A stretch of DNA of 64,000 nucleotides from Variovorax sp. Sphag1AA (GCF_014192575.1 NZ_JACHYC010000003.1:798861-862860); one strand, 5' to 3'; counted from the stretch's first letter, positions 44,098-53,026 are shown. Program-made: numbers and translations. The notes: generated from the letters alone by a model not told the origin.

Positions 44098-44599
44098 ATG
44101 AAGCTCTTTCACTCTTCCGTTTCTCCCAACGCGCGTCGCGCTCGCTTCTACGTCGCCGAGAAGGGCCTTGGCGATCTGGCGCTACCTCGAGGAGCACTTC
44201 CCGGAAAAGGCTCTTCTCGGCCGAGATGCCAAGGAGATTGCCTTGGTCGCCATGTGGGAGCGGCGCATGGACCTGAATGGCTTTACTCCGGCCATGGAGG
44301 CCGCTCGCAATCGCGCACCGGGCCTCGTGGGTCGCGCCTTGCCGGGACCGCACGCGTACGACCAGATTCCGGCACTGGCAGACCGCAGTCTGAAGCGCAT
44401 CGATAACTTCTACGACGACTTGGAGGAGCATCTACAGGCGTCCCCCTTTGTCGTGGGCGACACGTTCACCGTCGCGGACATCACCGCGTTTGCCACGGTC
44501 GACTTCGCGACGGCCATCGGCAAGCCGCTGCCAGCGACCCATACGGCCATCCGCCGCTGGTACGACGTCGTCGCCAGCCGCCCATCTTCTCTTGCCTGA
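44098..44599 (+). pseudogene. GST gene with internal deletion and frameshift
   Basis: The first 24 codons (MKLFHSSVSPNARRARFYVA, EKGL) are a GST thioredoxin-fold start. Around 44167 the correct continuation moves to another frame, AIWRYLEEHFPEKALLG, and is then intact to SRPSSLA at 44599. Compared with the complete GST at 58394, some 45 codons of the glutathione-binding domain (to about PVI) are missing at the junction. The C-terminal helical domain is whole. A protein could be made from the internal ATG at 44168, but it would lack the glutathione site. Confidence 0.8.
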
Positions 44600-44620
44600 G
44601 AACAGACAAGCCTTGGGGAC

Positions 44621-45478
44621 TCAGTCCGCTGGACGGGAAAGGAAGTCGTTCACCTGCGACGCGAATAGCTCCGGGTACTGGTACTGGGCGCCGTGGTTGC
44701 CATCCGGATACAGGATCAGATGCGCGTTCGGCAAATTCTGCTGCAGGATGTACGAGTTGATCGTGTAGATGATCACGTCGTTGCTTCCGTTCACGACCAG
44801 CGTCGGCTGTTTGATGTCGCGCAAGTACTCGAACGGCCTGTCGGCCGGCGCGCCCCACCTGGTCAGGGCAGCGATCTGCGCGGGAGCGACCTTCTCGTTG
44901 ACCTCCGGATCGCGGTTTTCCTTGCGAAGGCGAAAGCGCTTGAGGAATTCCCGGCCCGCGGCCTGGCTTCGCTCCGAAGGCGTGAACATCACGCGCAGCC
45001 ACAGGTGGTCCGGCTCGGCGTAGGTCGCACCGAAGATCTCCTGCGCTTCCGGCGTCAACGTGGCCATGCCTTCGCCATGACGCGGGCCGGTGCCGACGAG
45101 CACCAGGCGACGCACGAGGGCCGGAGCGCGTTGCGCGGTCGCTTGGGCGACGAGGCCGCCCATCGAGAAGCCGAGGACGTCGACCTGCTTGAGTCCTAAC
45201 GCCTTGATGAAGTCGATCAAGTGGTCAGCCATGCCTTCGATGGACTCGGGGACTTCGCCCGAACTGCTGGAAATGCCGGCGTTGTTCCAGAGGATCACCT
45301 CACGCTGCGCGGCGAGTCCGTCGGTCACGGCCGGATCCCAGTGGTCCATCGTGCCGGTAAAGTGGATGTTCATGACGAGCGGCGCGCCACCGGTCTTGCC
45401 GAAGCGGCGGTAAGCGAAGCGCACACCGTTGACCTCGGCGAATTGCGTCGGCGCCGTTTGATGTCTGTGTTGGGTCAT
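44621..45478 (-). CDS. Alpha/beta hydrolase (paralogue 2)
   Basis: Start at ATG 45478 behind AAAGGG; 285 residues. Nucleophile in GFSMGG, histidine in DGNHGAQYQY, acid in the NGSNDVI segment. It shares TAPTQFAEVNGVRFAYRRFG, NNAGISSSSGEVPESI and NSYILQQNLPNAHL with the hydrolase at 37082. It is followed closely on its 5' side by the SnoaL-like gene (45547), both leftward, probably with the SDR at 46071. Confidence 0.9.
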   Translation of the reverse strand: MTQHRHQTAPTQFAEVNGVRFAYRRFGKTGGAPLVMNIHFTGTMDHWDPAVTDGLAAQREVILWNNAGISSSSGEVPESIEGMADHLIDFIKALGLKQVDVLGFSMGGLVAQATAQRAPALVRRLVLVGTGPRHGEGMATLTPEAQEIFGATYAEPDHLWLRVMFTPSERSQAAGREFLKRFRLRKENRDPEVNEKVAPAQIAALTRWGAPADRPFEYLRDIKQPTLVVNGSNDVIIYTINSYILQQNLPNAHLILYPDGNHGAQYQYPELFASQVNDFLSRPAD

Positions 45479-45546
45479 GGCGAAGCCCTTTCGAGAGTTC
45501 GTGGAGATTGGCTTGAAGACGGACCGGCAGAACGGCGACCTGGCCG

Positions 45547-45990
45547 TCACTTCGAGGGTGCATCGGACGTACCAGAGGACAGGCCGTGTGCGATACCCAG
45601 TTTGTCCAGCAGCTTTTGCGGTTCGAAATACGCCACCCAGATGGACGTTGCCTTGCCATCGCGCACCGTCCAGTGCTCGGAGATCGTGATCACGGCGTCG
45701 CTGCCGGTCAACCCGAAGTTCACGAGCGCGACAACCTTCTCGTCCTCGGCGAACAGAACGTCATAGGAGAAGCGTGAGAAGTCCAGGACGCCGGGCAGGT
45801 TGGGCAGTACCTGGTCGCGAAAGAACGCAGCGCCCGCGTGCGTGCCTCCCCAGGGCAGATAGTTCGGTGCGGAGGTCGTGAAATCGGGGTGCAGATACGG
45901 GCCGAAGTCCGTCAGGCGTCCTTGGACGCCTGCCTGGTAGTAGGCGTCGACAACGGCCTTGCTTTGCTCGGTGACCGTGGCATTGGTCAT
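45547..45990 (-). CDS. SnoaL/NTF2-like protein
   Basis: A 147-residue protein with the cone-shaped NTF2 fold: VVDAYYQAGVQGRLTDFGPY, then VLFAEDEKVVALVNFGLTG and ISEHWTVRDGKATSIWVAYF. SnoaL-like proteins act as small isomerases, cyclases, hydrolases or binding proteins. It lies between the SDR (46071) and hydrolase (44621) on the same strand, 80 and 68 bases apart, so a three-gene operon is likely. Confidence 0.82.
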   Translation of the reverse strand: MTNATVTEQSKAVVDAYYQAGVQGRLTDFGPYLHPDFTTSAPNYLPWGGTHAGAAFFRDQVLPNLPGVLDFSRFSYDVLFAEDEKVVALVNFGLTGSDAVITISEHWTVRDGKATSIWVAYFEPQKLLDKLGIAHGLSSGTSDAPSK

Positions 45991-46070
45991 TGCGTACTCC
46001 TTCTGAAGAATGCGGCGGCCACACCCCTACCTTGGTCGCGGTGTGCCGTGGCGCTGCAAAGTGTGTTTCG

Positions 46071-46820
46071 TTAGCCGGCCGTCTTGCCGCCGTCGACCGT
46101 GATGACCTGGCCTGTCACGAATGCAGCCGCGTCCGAGGCAAGGTAGAGCACAGCCGCTGCGATGTCATTCGGCTGGCCGACTCGTCCAAGTGGGACGTAA
46201 CCTGCGAGTGCTGCCTTGTTCTCTGGACTACCAGTGAATCGGTCGAGCATGCCGGTATCGGTCGGCCCGGGCGCCACTGCGTTGACCCGAACGCCGGTGG
46301 ATGCGACCTCCAATGCAGCCGATTTCGTGAGGCCTTCGACGGCATGCTTACTGGCGGAATAGACGGCCGCGTTTGCGGCGCCTTCGTGGCCATAGGTAGA
46401 CGAGATGTTGATGATGGTCCCTGACTTCTGCGGGCCCATCACGCGCAGTTCGTGCTTCATGCTGAGCAGGGTCCCAAGCACATTGGTATCGAAAGTCGCC
46501 ACATAGGACTCCGCGGTCTGCGCGCTGATCGGCCCGGGTTGGCCTTCCGTGCCGGCATTGTTGACAGCCACGTCCAGACGCCCGTATTGAGTCACGGCCT
46601 GGTCCATCAGGTCGCGCACCGCAACATCGTTGCGGACATCGGCCTGGATGAAGCGAGCTTGCACGCCAAGCTCCTTCAGTTCCGCTTCCAGGATCTTGCC
46701 GACATCTGCACGACGCCCAGACACGATGAGTCGGGCCCCTTGCTTTGCAAACGCGAGCGCGGTGGCGCGGCCGATGCCGGTCAATGCGCCAGTGATGAGG
46801 ACAACGGGTTGAGCAGACAT
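46071..46820 (-). CDS. SDR-family oxidoreductase
   Basis: Start at ATG 46820 with GGAG at the right distance; 249 residues. TGALTGIG at residues 10-17, NNAG in VAVNNAGTEGQPG, YSASK catalytic motif and the VTGQVITVDGG tail. It is strongly alike the SDR at 60020 (shared FDTNVLGTLLSMKHELR and PTDTGMLDRFTG). Probable first gene of an operon with the SnoaL-like protein and hydrolase. Substrate unknown. Confidence 0.92.
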   Translation of the reverse strand: MSAQPVVLITGALTGIGRATALAFAKQGARLIVSGRRADVGKILEAELKELGVQARFIQADVRNDVAVRDLMDQAVTQYGRLDVAVNNAGTEGQPGPISAQTAESYVATFDTNVLGTLLSMKHELRVMGPQKSGTIINISSTYGHEGAANAAVYSASKHAVEGLTKSAALEVASTGVRVNAVAPGPTDTGMLDRFTGSPENKAALAGYVPLGRVGQPNDIAAAVLYLASDAAAFVTGQVITVDGGKTAG

Positions 46821-47119
46821 GGAAATTCTCCGTTCAGTCATGACAATGGGTGCGTGGGACTTTGAACTGCAGCGATTCCGTAACGGTTCGAGCAGTGTCC
46901 GTTCGGGCGCCAGGTCGGGCATCGCCCGATCGGGGCCGAACACACGACCCCTATGTGCACCCCGCGCGATGTGCCTTTCGAGGGAGTGCGAGGGCGGTCC
47001 GAGAGAACGAAGATGCGGGGGCGCGATACCGCCACGTGCCGAAAGGCACTTGCGGCGGCGAGCGCATACGCCCAAAGTGACGCCTCCCCAATCCGGCCGC
47101 ACGACCACCAGGAACCAAC
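46821..47119. other. Divergent promoter region
   Basis: 299 bases between the SDR (leftward) and the SnoaL/egt genes (rightward). A small CCGTAACGG palindrome lies at 46878-46886. The full shared 38-bp element was not found here; only a CAAAGTC fragment is present on the minus strand. Confidence 0.4.
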
Positions 47120-47521
47120 ATGCCCACCCCTCTGGAAGAAGCCAACCGGGCGCTCGTCCTCGAAGCGTTCGACACGCTGTTCAACAAGCGCGACTATGCG
47201 AAGGCCCAGACGTTCTGGTCGTCGCACTACATCCAGCACAGCGCCCACATCGAACCGGGCCGCGAGGGCCTGTTCAGTCTCATCAAGGCCGCTCCCGCAT
47301 CCCTGAAATACGAGCCCGGCCTCATCGTGGCCAGCGGCGACTACGTGATCGTCCATGGCCGCTTCTCTGGCAACGGACGTCCACGCAACTGGATCGCGGC
47401 GGACATCGTGCGCATCGCCGATGGCCTGCTGGCAGAGCACTGGGACGTTCTGCAGGACGAGGCGTCCCAGGACGACTCCAAGAGCGGAAATCCAATGTTC
47501 GGCGATCGTTTCCTCGACTGA
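47120..47521 (+). CDS. SnoaL/NTF2-like protein upstream of egtB
   Basis: A 133-residue NTF2-fold protein: ALVLEAFDTLFNKRDYAKAQ, then YIQHSAHIEPGREGLFSLI, YVIVHGRFSG and IADGLLAEHWDVLQDE. The HWDV pattern is typical of SnoaL-like proteins that may bind small cyclic molecules. Only 10 bases separate it from egtB, so it belongs to that transcript. A role in ergothioneine metabolism is not known and would be speculative. Confidence 0.85.
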   Translation: MPTPLEEANRALVLEAFDTLFNKRDYAKAQTFWSSHYIQHSAHIEPGREGLFSLIKAAPASLKYEPGLIVASGDYVIVHGRFSGNGRPRNWIAADIVRIADGLLAEHWDVLQDEASQDDSKSGNPMFGDRFLD

Positions 47522-47531
47522 TGCAGGGGCG

Positions 47532-48803
47532 ATGAAGACTCCTGCCACCGATACCATCTCGTCGTTTTCCCTCGCTGCGATGATCCGTTCCGCACGCCGC
47601 AACTATGCGGAGGTGCGGACGCATTCGCTCGCCCTGACGCGCTCGCTTACGTCCGAGGATCAGTCGGTGCAGTCCATGCCCGACGCGAGCCCTACCAAGT
47701 GGCACCTCGGACATACGACCTGGTTCTTCGAGACCTTGCTGTTAGCGCCGCATGTGCCCGGATACGCGCCGTTCGACGCGCGAATGGCATACCTGTTCAA
47801 CTCATACTACGAATCTCTCGGCCCGAGGCTTGCGCGCCCCGAACGCGGCATGCTCACGCGGCCCGCGCTCGAACATGTGCTCGCATACCGGCAACATGTC
47901 GACGCCGCAGTGGACAACCTGCTGTCGACGATGGACGCAGCGGTTGCGCCAACAGTGTTGGACGCCCTCGCACTGGGACTGCATCACGAGCAGCAACACC
48001 AGGAGTTGCTCGTCACCGACATCGTCCACGCGTTTTCGCGCAATCCGCTGTTTCCGGCCTTCGCGCCGCCGAGCGGACTGTTGGAGATTCCGCGCAATTC
48101 GAGCGGCGGCGCCGAGTGGCTCAGCCATCCAGGTGGCATCGTTGACGTCGGCCACGACGGCCCGGGCTTTGCCTTCGACAATGAGCGCCCACGACATCCG
48201 ACGCTCTTGCGCCCCTTTGCGATCGCCGATCGACTCGTGACGAATCGCGAATATCTCGCCTTCATCGACGACGACGGCTATCGACGTTCGGATTTCTGGT
48301 TGTCCGACGGCTGGGCCGCGATACACGCCAATGGATGGGAGGCTCCGGGCTACTGGATGCGCGCCGAGACACTTGCACTCAGACCGTCGGAGCTCCCCGA
48401 CGAGGGATGGCTGTCCTTCGGTCACGACGGCCTCCACGCGCTCGACTTCGACGACGCCGTCACTCACCTGAGCTTCTACGAAGCCGCGGCCTACGCGCAG
48501 TGGGCCGGTGCGCGCCTGCCAACAGAATTCGAATGGGAAGCGGCCTCGACCCTCCCCGGTATGCGACAAGTCGCCGATCGCGCCTGGCAGTGGACGCGCT
48601 CCTCCTACGATCCCTATCCGGGATTCCGGCCGCTCGCGGGTGCGGCCTCGGAATACAACGGGAAGTTCATGGTCGGCCAACTCGTCTTGCGAGGCGGCAG
48701 CATTGCCACGCCGCCGGGTCACGCGAGGAACAGCTACCGGAACTTCTTCCCGCCAGCGACCCGCTGGCAGATCACCGGCATGCGACTAGCCCGGGATGCC
48801 TGA
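47532..48803 (+). CDS. egtB: Ergothioneine synthase-type sulfoxide synthase EgtB
   Basis: Start at ATG 47532; 423 residues. The N-terminal DinB-like domain has metal-binding histidines in WHLGHTTWFFE (58, 61) and LGLHHEQQHQEL (152, 156), as in EgtB's iron site. The C-terminal formylglycine-generating-enzyme-like domain has LRPFAIADRLVTNREYLAFI, ARLPTEFEWEAA and RGGSIATP. EgtB joins hercynine to a thiol (gamma-glutamylcysteine or cysteine) with O2. Downstream come DUF427 and egtD. No egtA, egtC or egtE is visible, so C-S lysis and thiol supply must come from elsewhere. Confidence 0.93.
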   Translation: MKTPATDTISSFSLAAMIRSARRNYAEVRTHSLALTRSLTSEDQSVQSMPDASPTKWHLGHTTWFFETLLLAPHVPGYAPFDARMAYLFNSYYESLGPRLARPERGMLTRPALEHVLAYRQHVDAAVDNLLSTMDAAVAPTVLDALALGLHHEQQHQELLVTDIVHAFSRNPLFPAFAPPSGLLEIPRNSSGGAEWLSHPGGIVDVGHDGPGFAFDNERPRHPTLLRPFAIADRLVTNREYLAFIDDDGYRRSDFWLSDGWAAIHANGWEAPGYWMRAETLALRPSELPDEGWLSFGHDGLHALDFDDAVTHLSFYEAAAYAQWAGARLPTEFEWEAASTLPGMRQVADRAWQWTRSSYDPYPGFRPLAGAASEYNGKFMVGQLVLRGGSIATPPGHARNSYRNFFPPATRWQITGMRLARDA

Positions 48804-48944
48804 AACCCAAGCAAGCCGCGCAGTGGGAACGCCGAGTGTCCATATCGAGCTATTGCCCCTCGCACGTGGGCCGTCGATAGTGCATCGACTGCATTGCGCA
48901 GCACGCGGATCGATTCCCGAGAAGCACCAAGGAGCTGACAGCAA

Positions 48945-49171
48945 ATGATCCTGGGTATCCCCAAAGAGTCCCTGCCTGGTGAGACTCGGGTTGCCATGAC
49001 GCCGGAGAGCGTCCGCAAGCTCGTCACGCAGGGGCACGTCTTGCGCATCGAGCGCGGCGCCGGACGCGGCGCCAACGCGCCCGACGAGCTCTCTTTTAAA
49101 TGGACAAAACCATGATGGTCTTCGGCGACGCCAAGAAGGTAGTCGAAGACATCGTCAAGGCAGTCGAATGA
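48945..49171 (+). pseudogene. Deletion fusion of pntA 5' end and pntB 3' end
   Basis: From ATG 48945 behind AAGGAG the frame reads as the N-terminus of transhydrogenase alpha (MILGIPKESLPGETRVAMTP, then ESVRKLVTQGHVL) for about 50 codons, ending at a stop at 49115. An overlapping frame, 49100-49171, reads DKTMMVFGDAKKVVEDIVKA then VE and a stop. This is the extreme C-terminus of the beta subunit PntB. Everything between has gone: the rest of pntA and nearly all of pntB. The junction is near 49085-49100. The 56-residue product cannot be a working transhydrogenase. Confidence 0.85.
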
Positions 49172-49230
49172 CTTCCCTCGCTGCCGGCACTTGCGTGTCT
49201 GGCCAGCACACACCCCAAGACGAGGACAAC

Positions 49231-49608
49231 ATGAACGCAAAGCAAATCAAGATTCCCGGCCCCGATCACCCGATCACCATCGAACGCACTTCAGGTCGCG
49301 TGATCGTCAAGGTCGGCGGCCACGTCATCGCCAACACGGACGAAGCGCTCACGCTGCGCGAGGCCAGCTATCCGGACGTTCAATACATCCCGCGCAAGCA
49401 TGTCGACATGTCCCGGCTCGAACGAACCGCGCACGCGACCTACTGCCCGTACAAGGGCGATTGCTCGTACTACAGCATTCCGGCCGCGGGCGACAAGGGC
49501 ATCAACGCCGTGTGGACCTATGAGGAGCCCTATCCAGCCGTCGCCCAGATCCGCGAACACGTCGCGTTCTACCCCGATCGGGTCGATGCCATCGAGCGCG
49601 TTGCCTGA
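49231..49608 (+). CDS. DUF427-domain protein
   Basis: Start at ATG 49231; 125 residues. The DUF427 pattern is clear: ITIERTSGRVIVKVGGHVIA, EASYPDVQYIPRKHVDMSRL, HATYCPYKGDCSYY and NAVWTYEEPYPAVAQIREHV with AFYPDRV. Function of the family is not established. Its position between egtB and egtD, 36 bases before the latter, makes it a candidate ergothioneine accessory protein. The pnt remnant separates it from egtB by about 430 bases. Confidence 0.9.
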   Translation: MNAKQIKIPGPDHPITIERTSGRVIVKVGGHVIANTDEALTLREASYPDVQYIPRKHVDMSRLERTAHATYCPYKGDCSYYSIPAAGDKGINAVWTYEEPYPAVAQIREHVAFYPDRVDAIERVA

Positions 49609-49644
49609 CTCATCGGAAGCCTCGGCCAAGCCATTCCCATCCAC

Positions 49645-50631
49645 ATGAACGCCATCCTCCTTCAATCGGCCACGGATCAACTCGACGACGTCGGGTCTAT
49701 GGCCTCCGAAGTCGCCAAGGGCCTATCCGCAAGCCCCAAGCAGCTTCCTTCCAAGTTCTTCTACGACGCCGAAGGCTCTCGGCTGTTCGAGGAGATCTGC
49801 CGCCAACCGGAGTACTACCTCACGCGCACCGAGATCGGGATCCTCGTGCGCTTTGGAGGCGACATCGCTCGAGTTGTGGGGCCGCACTCGCGCATCGTGG
49901 AGTTCGGTAGCGGTAGCGGAGTGAAGACCCGCCTGCTGATACGCAGCCTGGCGGAACCGGCGGTATACGCACCAGTCGAGATCTCGCCCGACGCGCTCAA
50001 GGAAAGTCTGGTTGCGTTGAGGCGCGAATTCCCTGGCCTGCCGATAACCCCCGTCGTCGGCGATTTCACGCAACCCTTGCGGTTGCCGGTCTCGTCGTCA
50101 ATTGCACGCAGGACAGTCGTGTTCTTCCCGGGCTCGACGATCGGCAATTTCGACAAGGCGGGGGCGTTGCGAGTCCTGCGCAACATCCGCGGCACCGTGG
50201 GATCTACCGGCGGCGCGCTCGTCGGCATCGATCTGCGCAAGGATGTGGCGCAGACGGAGGCCGCGTACAACGACGCAGCAGGTGTGACGGCACGATTCAC
50301 CTTGAACATGTTGGCGCATCTCAATACTGCGGTTGGTACCGACTTCGACCTGACCCGCTTTGCGCATCGAGCGCGCTACAACGTCGCGGCCGGCCGCATC
50401 GAGACCTACCTGATCAGCCTGGACGACCAGACCGTTCTTCTGCAAGGCGCGACATATAAGTTCAAGCGCGACGAAGCGATGCTGGTCGAATACAGCCACA
50501 AGTACACCATCGGCGAGTTCGAGGCTCTGGCGGCTCGTGCCGCTTTGAGCCTGCGCAATGTCTGGACGGACGACCTGAAGCGATTCGCCATCGTGTACCT
50601 GAGCGGAAAACGACCAGGTGTTGACGCCTGA
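49645..50631 (+). CDS. egtD: L-histidine N-alpha-methyltransferase EgtD
   Basis: A 328-residue protein, normal EgtD length. The N-terminus (KGLSASPKQLPSKFFYDAEG, SRLFEEICRQPEYYLTRTE) is diagnostic. The SAM site is RIVEFGSGSGVKTRLL; FFPGSTIGNF and GIDLRKD follow. C-terminal EYSHKYTIGEFEALAARA completes it. EgtD makes hercynine from histidine with three methyl transfers, the substrate of EgtB. Ergothioneine is a stable thiol antioxidant, consistent with the surrounding redox genes. Confidence 0.95.
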   Translation: MNAILLQSATDQLDDVGSMASEVAKGLSASPKQLPSKFFYDAEGSRLFEEICRQPEYYLTRTEIGILVRFGGDIARVVGPHSRIVEFGSGSGVKTRLLIRSLAEPAVYAPVEISPDALKESLVALRREFPGLPITPVVGDFTQPLRLPVSSSIARRTVVFFPGSTIGNFDKAGALRVLRNIRGTVGSTGGALVGIDLRKDVAQTEAAYNDAAGVTARFTLNMLAHLNTAVGTDFDLTRFAHRARYNVAAGRIETYLISLDDQTVLLQGATYKFKRDEAMLVEYSHKYTIGEFEALAARAALSLRNVWTDDLKRFAIVYLSGKRPGVDA

Positions 50632-50753
50632 ATCCCCCGGCGCGGCGCGGCGAGGCGCAAATTGCTCGTGTGCGCAATACCTCTTTGAGGCGACCTACCA
50701 CTAGCCTGCGGCACAGCCCCTATCAAGCCTCATCCACTCAAGGAGCGACTCCT

Positions 50754-51320
50754 ATGACCCTAGAACAAACCCAGCAAGCTTTAGTCGGCGACTGGACCAG
50801 CATCGCACCCGAGGTACGCCCCAGTGCCGCCAAGAACCCGGACGGCTCGCTGAAGCCGTTCTACCTGAAGCGTGAGTTCAAGGCCTCGCCGAGCGATCGC
50901 TTCGAGCTAGCCATCATCAACTTCGCAGACCCATACGGCAAAGCGCCACTCGCACGCCTTCTCATCAAGGGCCACATGTTCTGGCGCGGCGAGCATCCAA
51001 TCGCGCCCGGTGCACAGAAGGTGGATTTCGTCGCCGATGACGCCTACGAAGTCACGCCCTTGCTGCAGGGCTTCGCCGATGTGCTGAATCAGGTGGCTGC
51101 TCAAGGCTACGCGAAATGGCAGGTCGGTCAGACGCAGAGCATCTTCGGCAAGAGCTTCGCGCCGTTCGGCCTTGCAGCCGGCAAGAATTTCATGGAGTAC
51201 GACCTGATCTACCTGGCTCACGGCATGCTGTTCTGGGGTGCACGCAATGTGGATGGCCGCGGCTTCGATACCGAGCAGAACCGGCCGACGAATCTGCAGA
51301 TTCCAATGGTGCGCAAGTAG
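50754..51320 (+). CDS. Conserved protein of unknown function
   Basis: Start at ATG 50754 behind AAGGAG; 188 residues, no signal peptide or membrane segment. Notable features are ALVGDWTSIAPEVRPSAAKN at the start, LARLLIKGHMFWRGEHPIAP in the middle and a conserved-looking C-terminus (YDLIYLAHGMLFWGARNVDG, GFDTEQNRPTNLQ). The pattern of alternating strands would suit a lipocalin-like barrel, but I do not recognise the family. It lies about 120 bases after egtD, so it may belong to the same transcript. Confidence 0.75.
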   Translation: MTLEQTQQALVGDWTSIAPEVRPSAAKNPDGSLKPFYLKREFKASPSDRFELAIINFADPYGKAPLARLLIKGHMFWRGEHPIAPGAQKVDFVADDAYEVTPLLQGFADVLNQVAAQGYAKWQVGQTQSIFGKSFAPFGLAAGKNFMEYDLIYLAHGMLFWGARNVDGRGFDTEQNRPTNLQIPMVRK

Positions 51321-51356
51321 GGTCCATCCATGAGCACCGTCCGGATCTCGCGCAGC

Positions 51357-51986
51357 TCATACCCCAATGATTCCTCGTCGATTGCCAATCGTGACAGCGT
51401 GGGTTCGGTCGTTGGCACCCAGCTTGTCGAGAATGCCCTTGACGTGGTTCTTCACCGTCCCCTCGGAAATCGAAAGCTCACGCGCGATGCGCTTGTTCGA
51501 GTTGCCGGCAGCGATCAATTCGAGAACGTGAATCTCGCGAACGCTCAGCTGGGCGTCGGCCGAATGATTGGCGAGATCGAGAACGATCTCGGCGTCGAAT
51601 CGTCTCTGCCCCGAACGAACGGCCCGGACCGCGTCGAGCAGGTCGGCTCGCACGTTGGCCTTCAGAATATAGCCAACGGCGCCAGCCTTTAAGGCACGTT
51701 GCACAAGCGCATCACCTGCATAGGTTGTCAGAACGATTACGCGTGCCGACGGGTCTTCGCCACGAATCGCGGTCAACGCATCGATGCCGCCCATAACTGG
51801 CATCTGCAGATCCAGCAACACGATGTCGGGGCGGAGGCTCCGTACCCGCTCGATGGCTTCCAGGCCATTGGCAGCCTCCGCCACGACCTCCATGTCTGGC
51901 GCCTGACCGATCAGCCAGCCAATACCTTCACGAACGATGGGATGATCGTCCACCACGACGATGCGCAGCTTGTCAGCGGTTTCCAT
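51357..51986 (-). CDS. NarL/FixJ-type response regulator (2)
   Basis: Start at ATG 51986; 209 residues. Receiver domain with VVDDHPIVREG, phospho-acceptor aspartate at 59 (VLLDLQMPVMGG) and GYILKAN. The HTH covers LSVREIHVLELIAAGNSNKR and LSISEGTVKNHVKGILDKLG. It overlaps the 3' end of the histidine-kinase gene by 14 bases, so the two form an operon and a cognate pair. A divergent NarL regulator sits on the other side of the kinase. Confidence 0.93.
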   Translation of the reverse strand: METADKLRIVVVDDHPIVREGIGWLIGQAPDMEVVAEAANGLEAIERVRSLRPDIVLLDLQMPVMGGIDALTAIRGEDPSARVIVLTTYAGDALVQRALKAGAVGYILKANVRADLLDAVRAVRSGQRRFDAEIVLDLANHSADAQLSVREIHVLELIAAGNSNKRIARELSISEGTVKNHVKGILDKLGANDRTHAVTIGNRRGIIGV

Positions 51987-52854
51987 TGCTCGACCCCTTC
52001 GATGTCCATCGCCAACTTGGCCCACCACTATAGTTGGCGAACGCCACACGGTTCGGTAATGTGAGTTCAACTTCCGTGCCAGCCCCTGGTCGGGACCACA
52101 CAGCGAGCCTTCCCCCTACGTCCGCGGCGCGAGCCCGCATTTCATGCCCGACACAAGCGAGAGCCGCGCGGGTCATACCCACCCCGTCATCGCGGATGCG
52201 CAGGGAAAAATCGTCACGTCCGAAGCTCAGTTCGACCTCGATGACACTCGCCGAAGCGTGTGTCATTGCGTTGCGAACCGCTTCGCGCGCGACCCAATAG
52301 ATCTCGTCCCGAACGAGCGGAGCCAGCACTCGCGGTTGCCCTTCCTCACGAACCGCGAATATGGTCGATCGACGACGCGGAGTGTCGCTGAACTCAAGTC
52401 CGAGCAAGTGCATCGCTTGGACCAGGTCGTCCGAGTTCTCGTCTGCATCGTGCAGTTCCTGCGCGGCCTTGCGGCCTTCCATCAACACGATGTCCGCGCG
52501 TTCCAAGGTCGCACCAAGCATCCGATGCGCCTCGCCCACCTGCCCGGGCAAGAGGTTGTGCACAGCCTGCAGTCGAAACACAAGGCCTTGCATTCCCTGC
52601 AGGAGAGCATCATGCGATTCGCGAGAGAGGCGTGCCTGCGCCTTCACTTGCAAGTCGCGCGCACGCGCCGCCTGTCGCGCGCGCCGCGACTTCCAAAAGA
52701 CCAGAACCACCAGAACGATGCTGCCCACGGCGATCGTGCCCGCAAGCCAGGTCGAATGGGCGATGTCAGCTCCGCGCTCGAGCACGCCGCTACCTCCGGG
52801 CGGGCGAACAAGAACGGCGCACGGAAGCGCGAACGGAAAGAGCACAACGCGCAT
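51973..52854 (-). CDS. Sensor histidine kinase, short, HisKA_3 type
   Basis: From ATG 52854 (MRVVLFPFALPCAVLVRPPG) it has 293 residues; an upstream ATG at 52953 is less likely. One membrane segment (about 36-54) is followed by the dimerisation helix, with the phospho-acceptor histidine at 81 in SRESHDALLQG rather than the usual RELHD. The ATPase core is EAVRNAMTHASASV, RDDGVGM and GTEVELTLPN. No sensor domain remains between the signal-like start and the membrane segment. Kinases of this type usually carry a large propeller and Y_Y_Y sensor there, so a deletion is suspected. Confidence 0.85.
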   Translation of the reverse strand: MRVVLFPFALPCAVLVRPPGGSGVLERGADIAHSTWLAGTIAVGSIVLVVLVFWKSRRARQAARARDLQVKAQARLSRESHDALLQGMQGLVFRLQAVHNLLPGQVGEAHRMLGATLERADIVLMEGRKAAQELHDADENSDDLVQAMHLLGLEFSDTPRRRSTIFAVREEGQPRVLAPLVRDEIYWVAREAVRNAMTHASASVIEVELSFGRDDFSLRIRDDGVGMTRAALACVGHEMRARAADVGGRLAVWSRPGAGTEVELTLPNRVAFANYSGGPSWRWTSKGSSNGNR

Positions 52855-53026
52855 TCGTCTTTTCCGACTTCGGCGACTGCGGCGCAGACGCGTTCGCCAC
52901 GCCCCGGGTATTCGGGGAAATCTCTCGCTTGGCGCAGACCGGATCGGTATCATGGATAACGCAGTGGCAGCTGCATTCGACGACGCCTGACAGGCGCTGC
53001 ATAGCCTCCGATCTCATACTAGGAAT

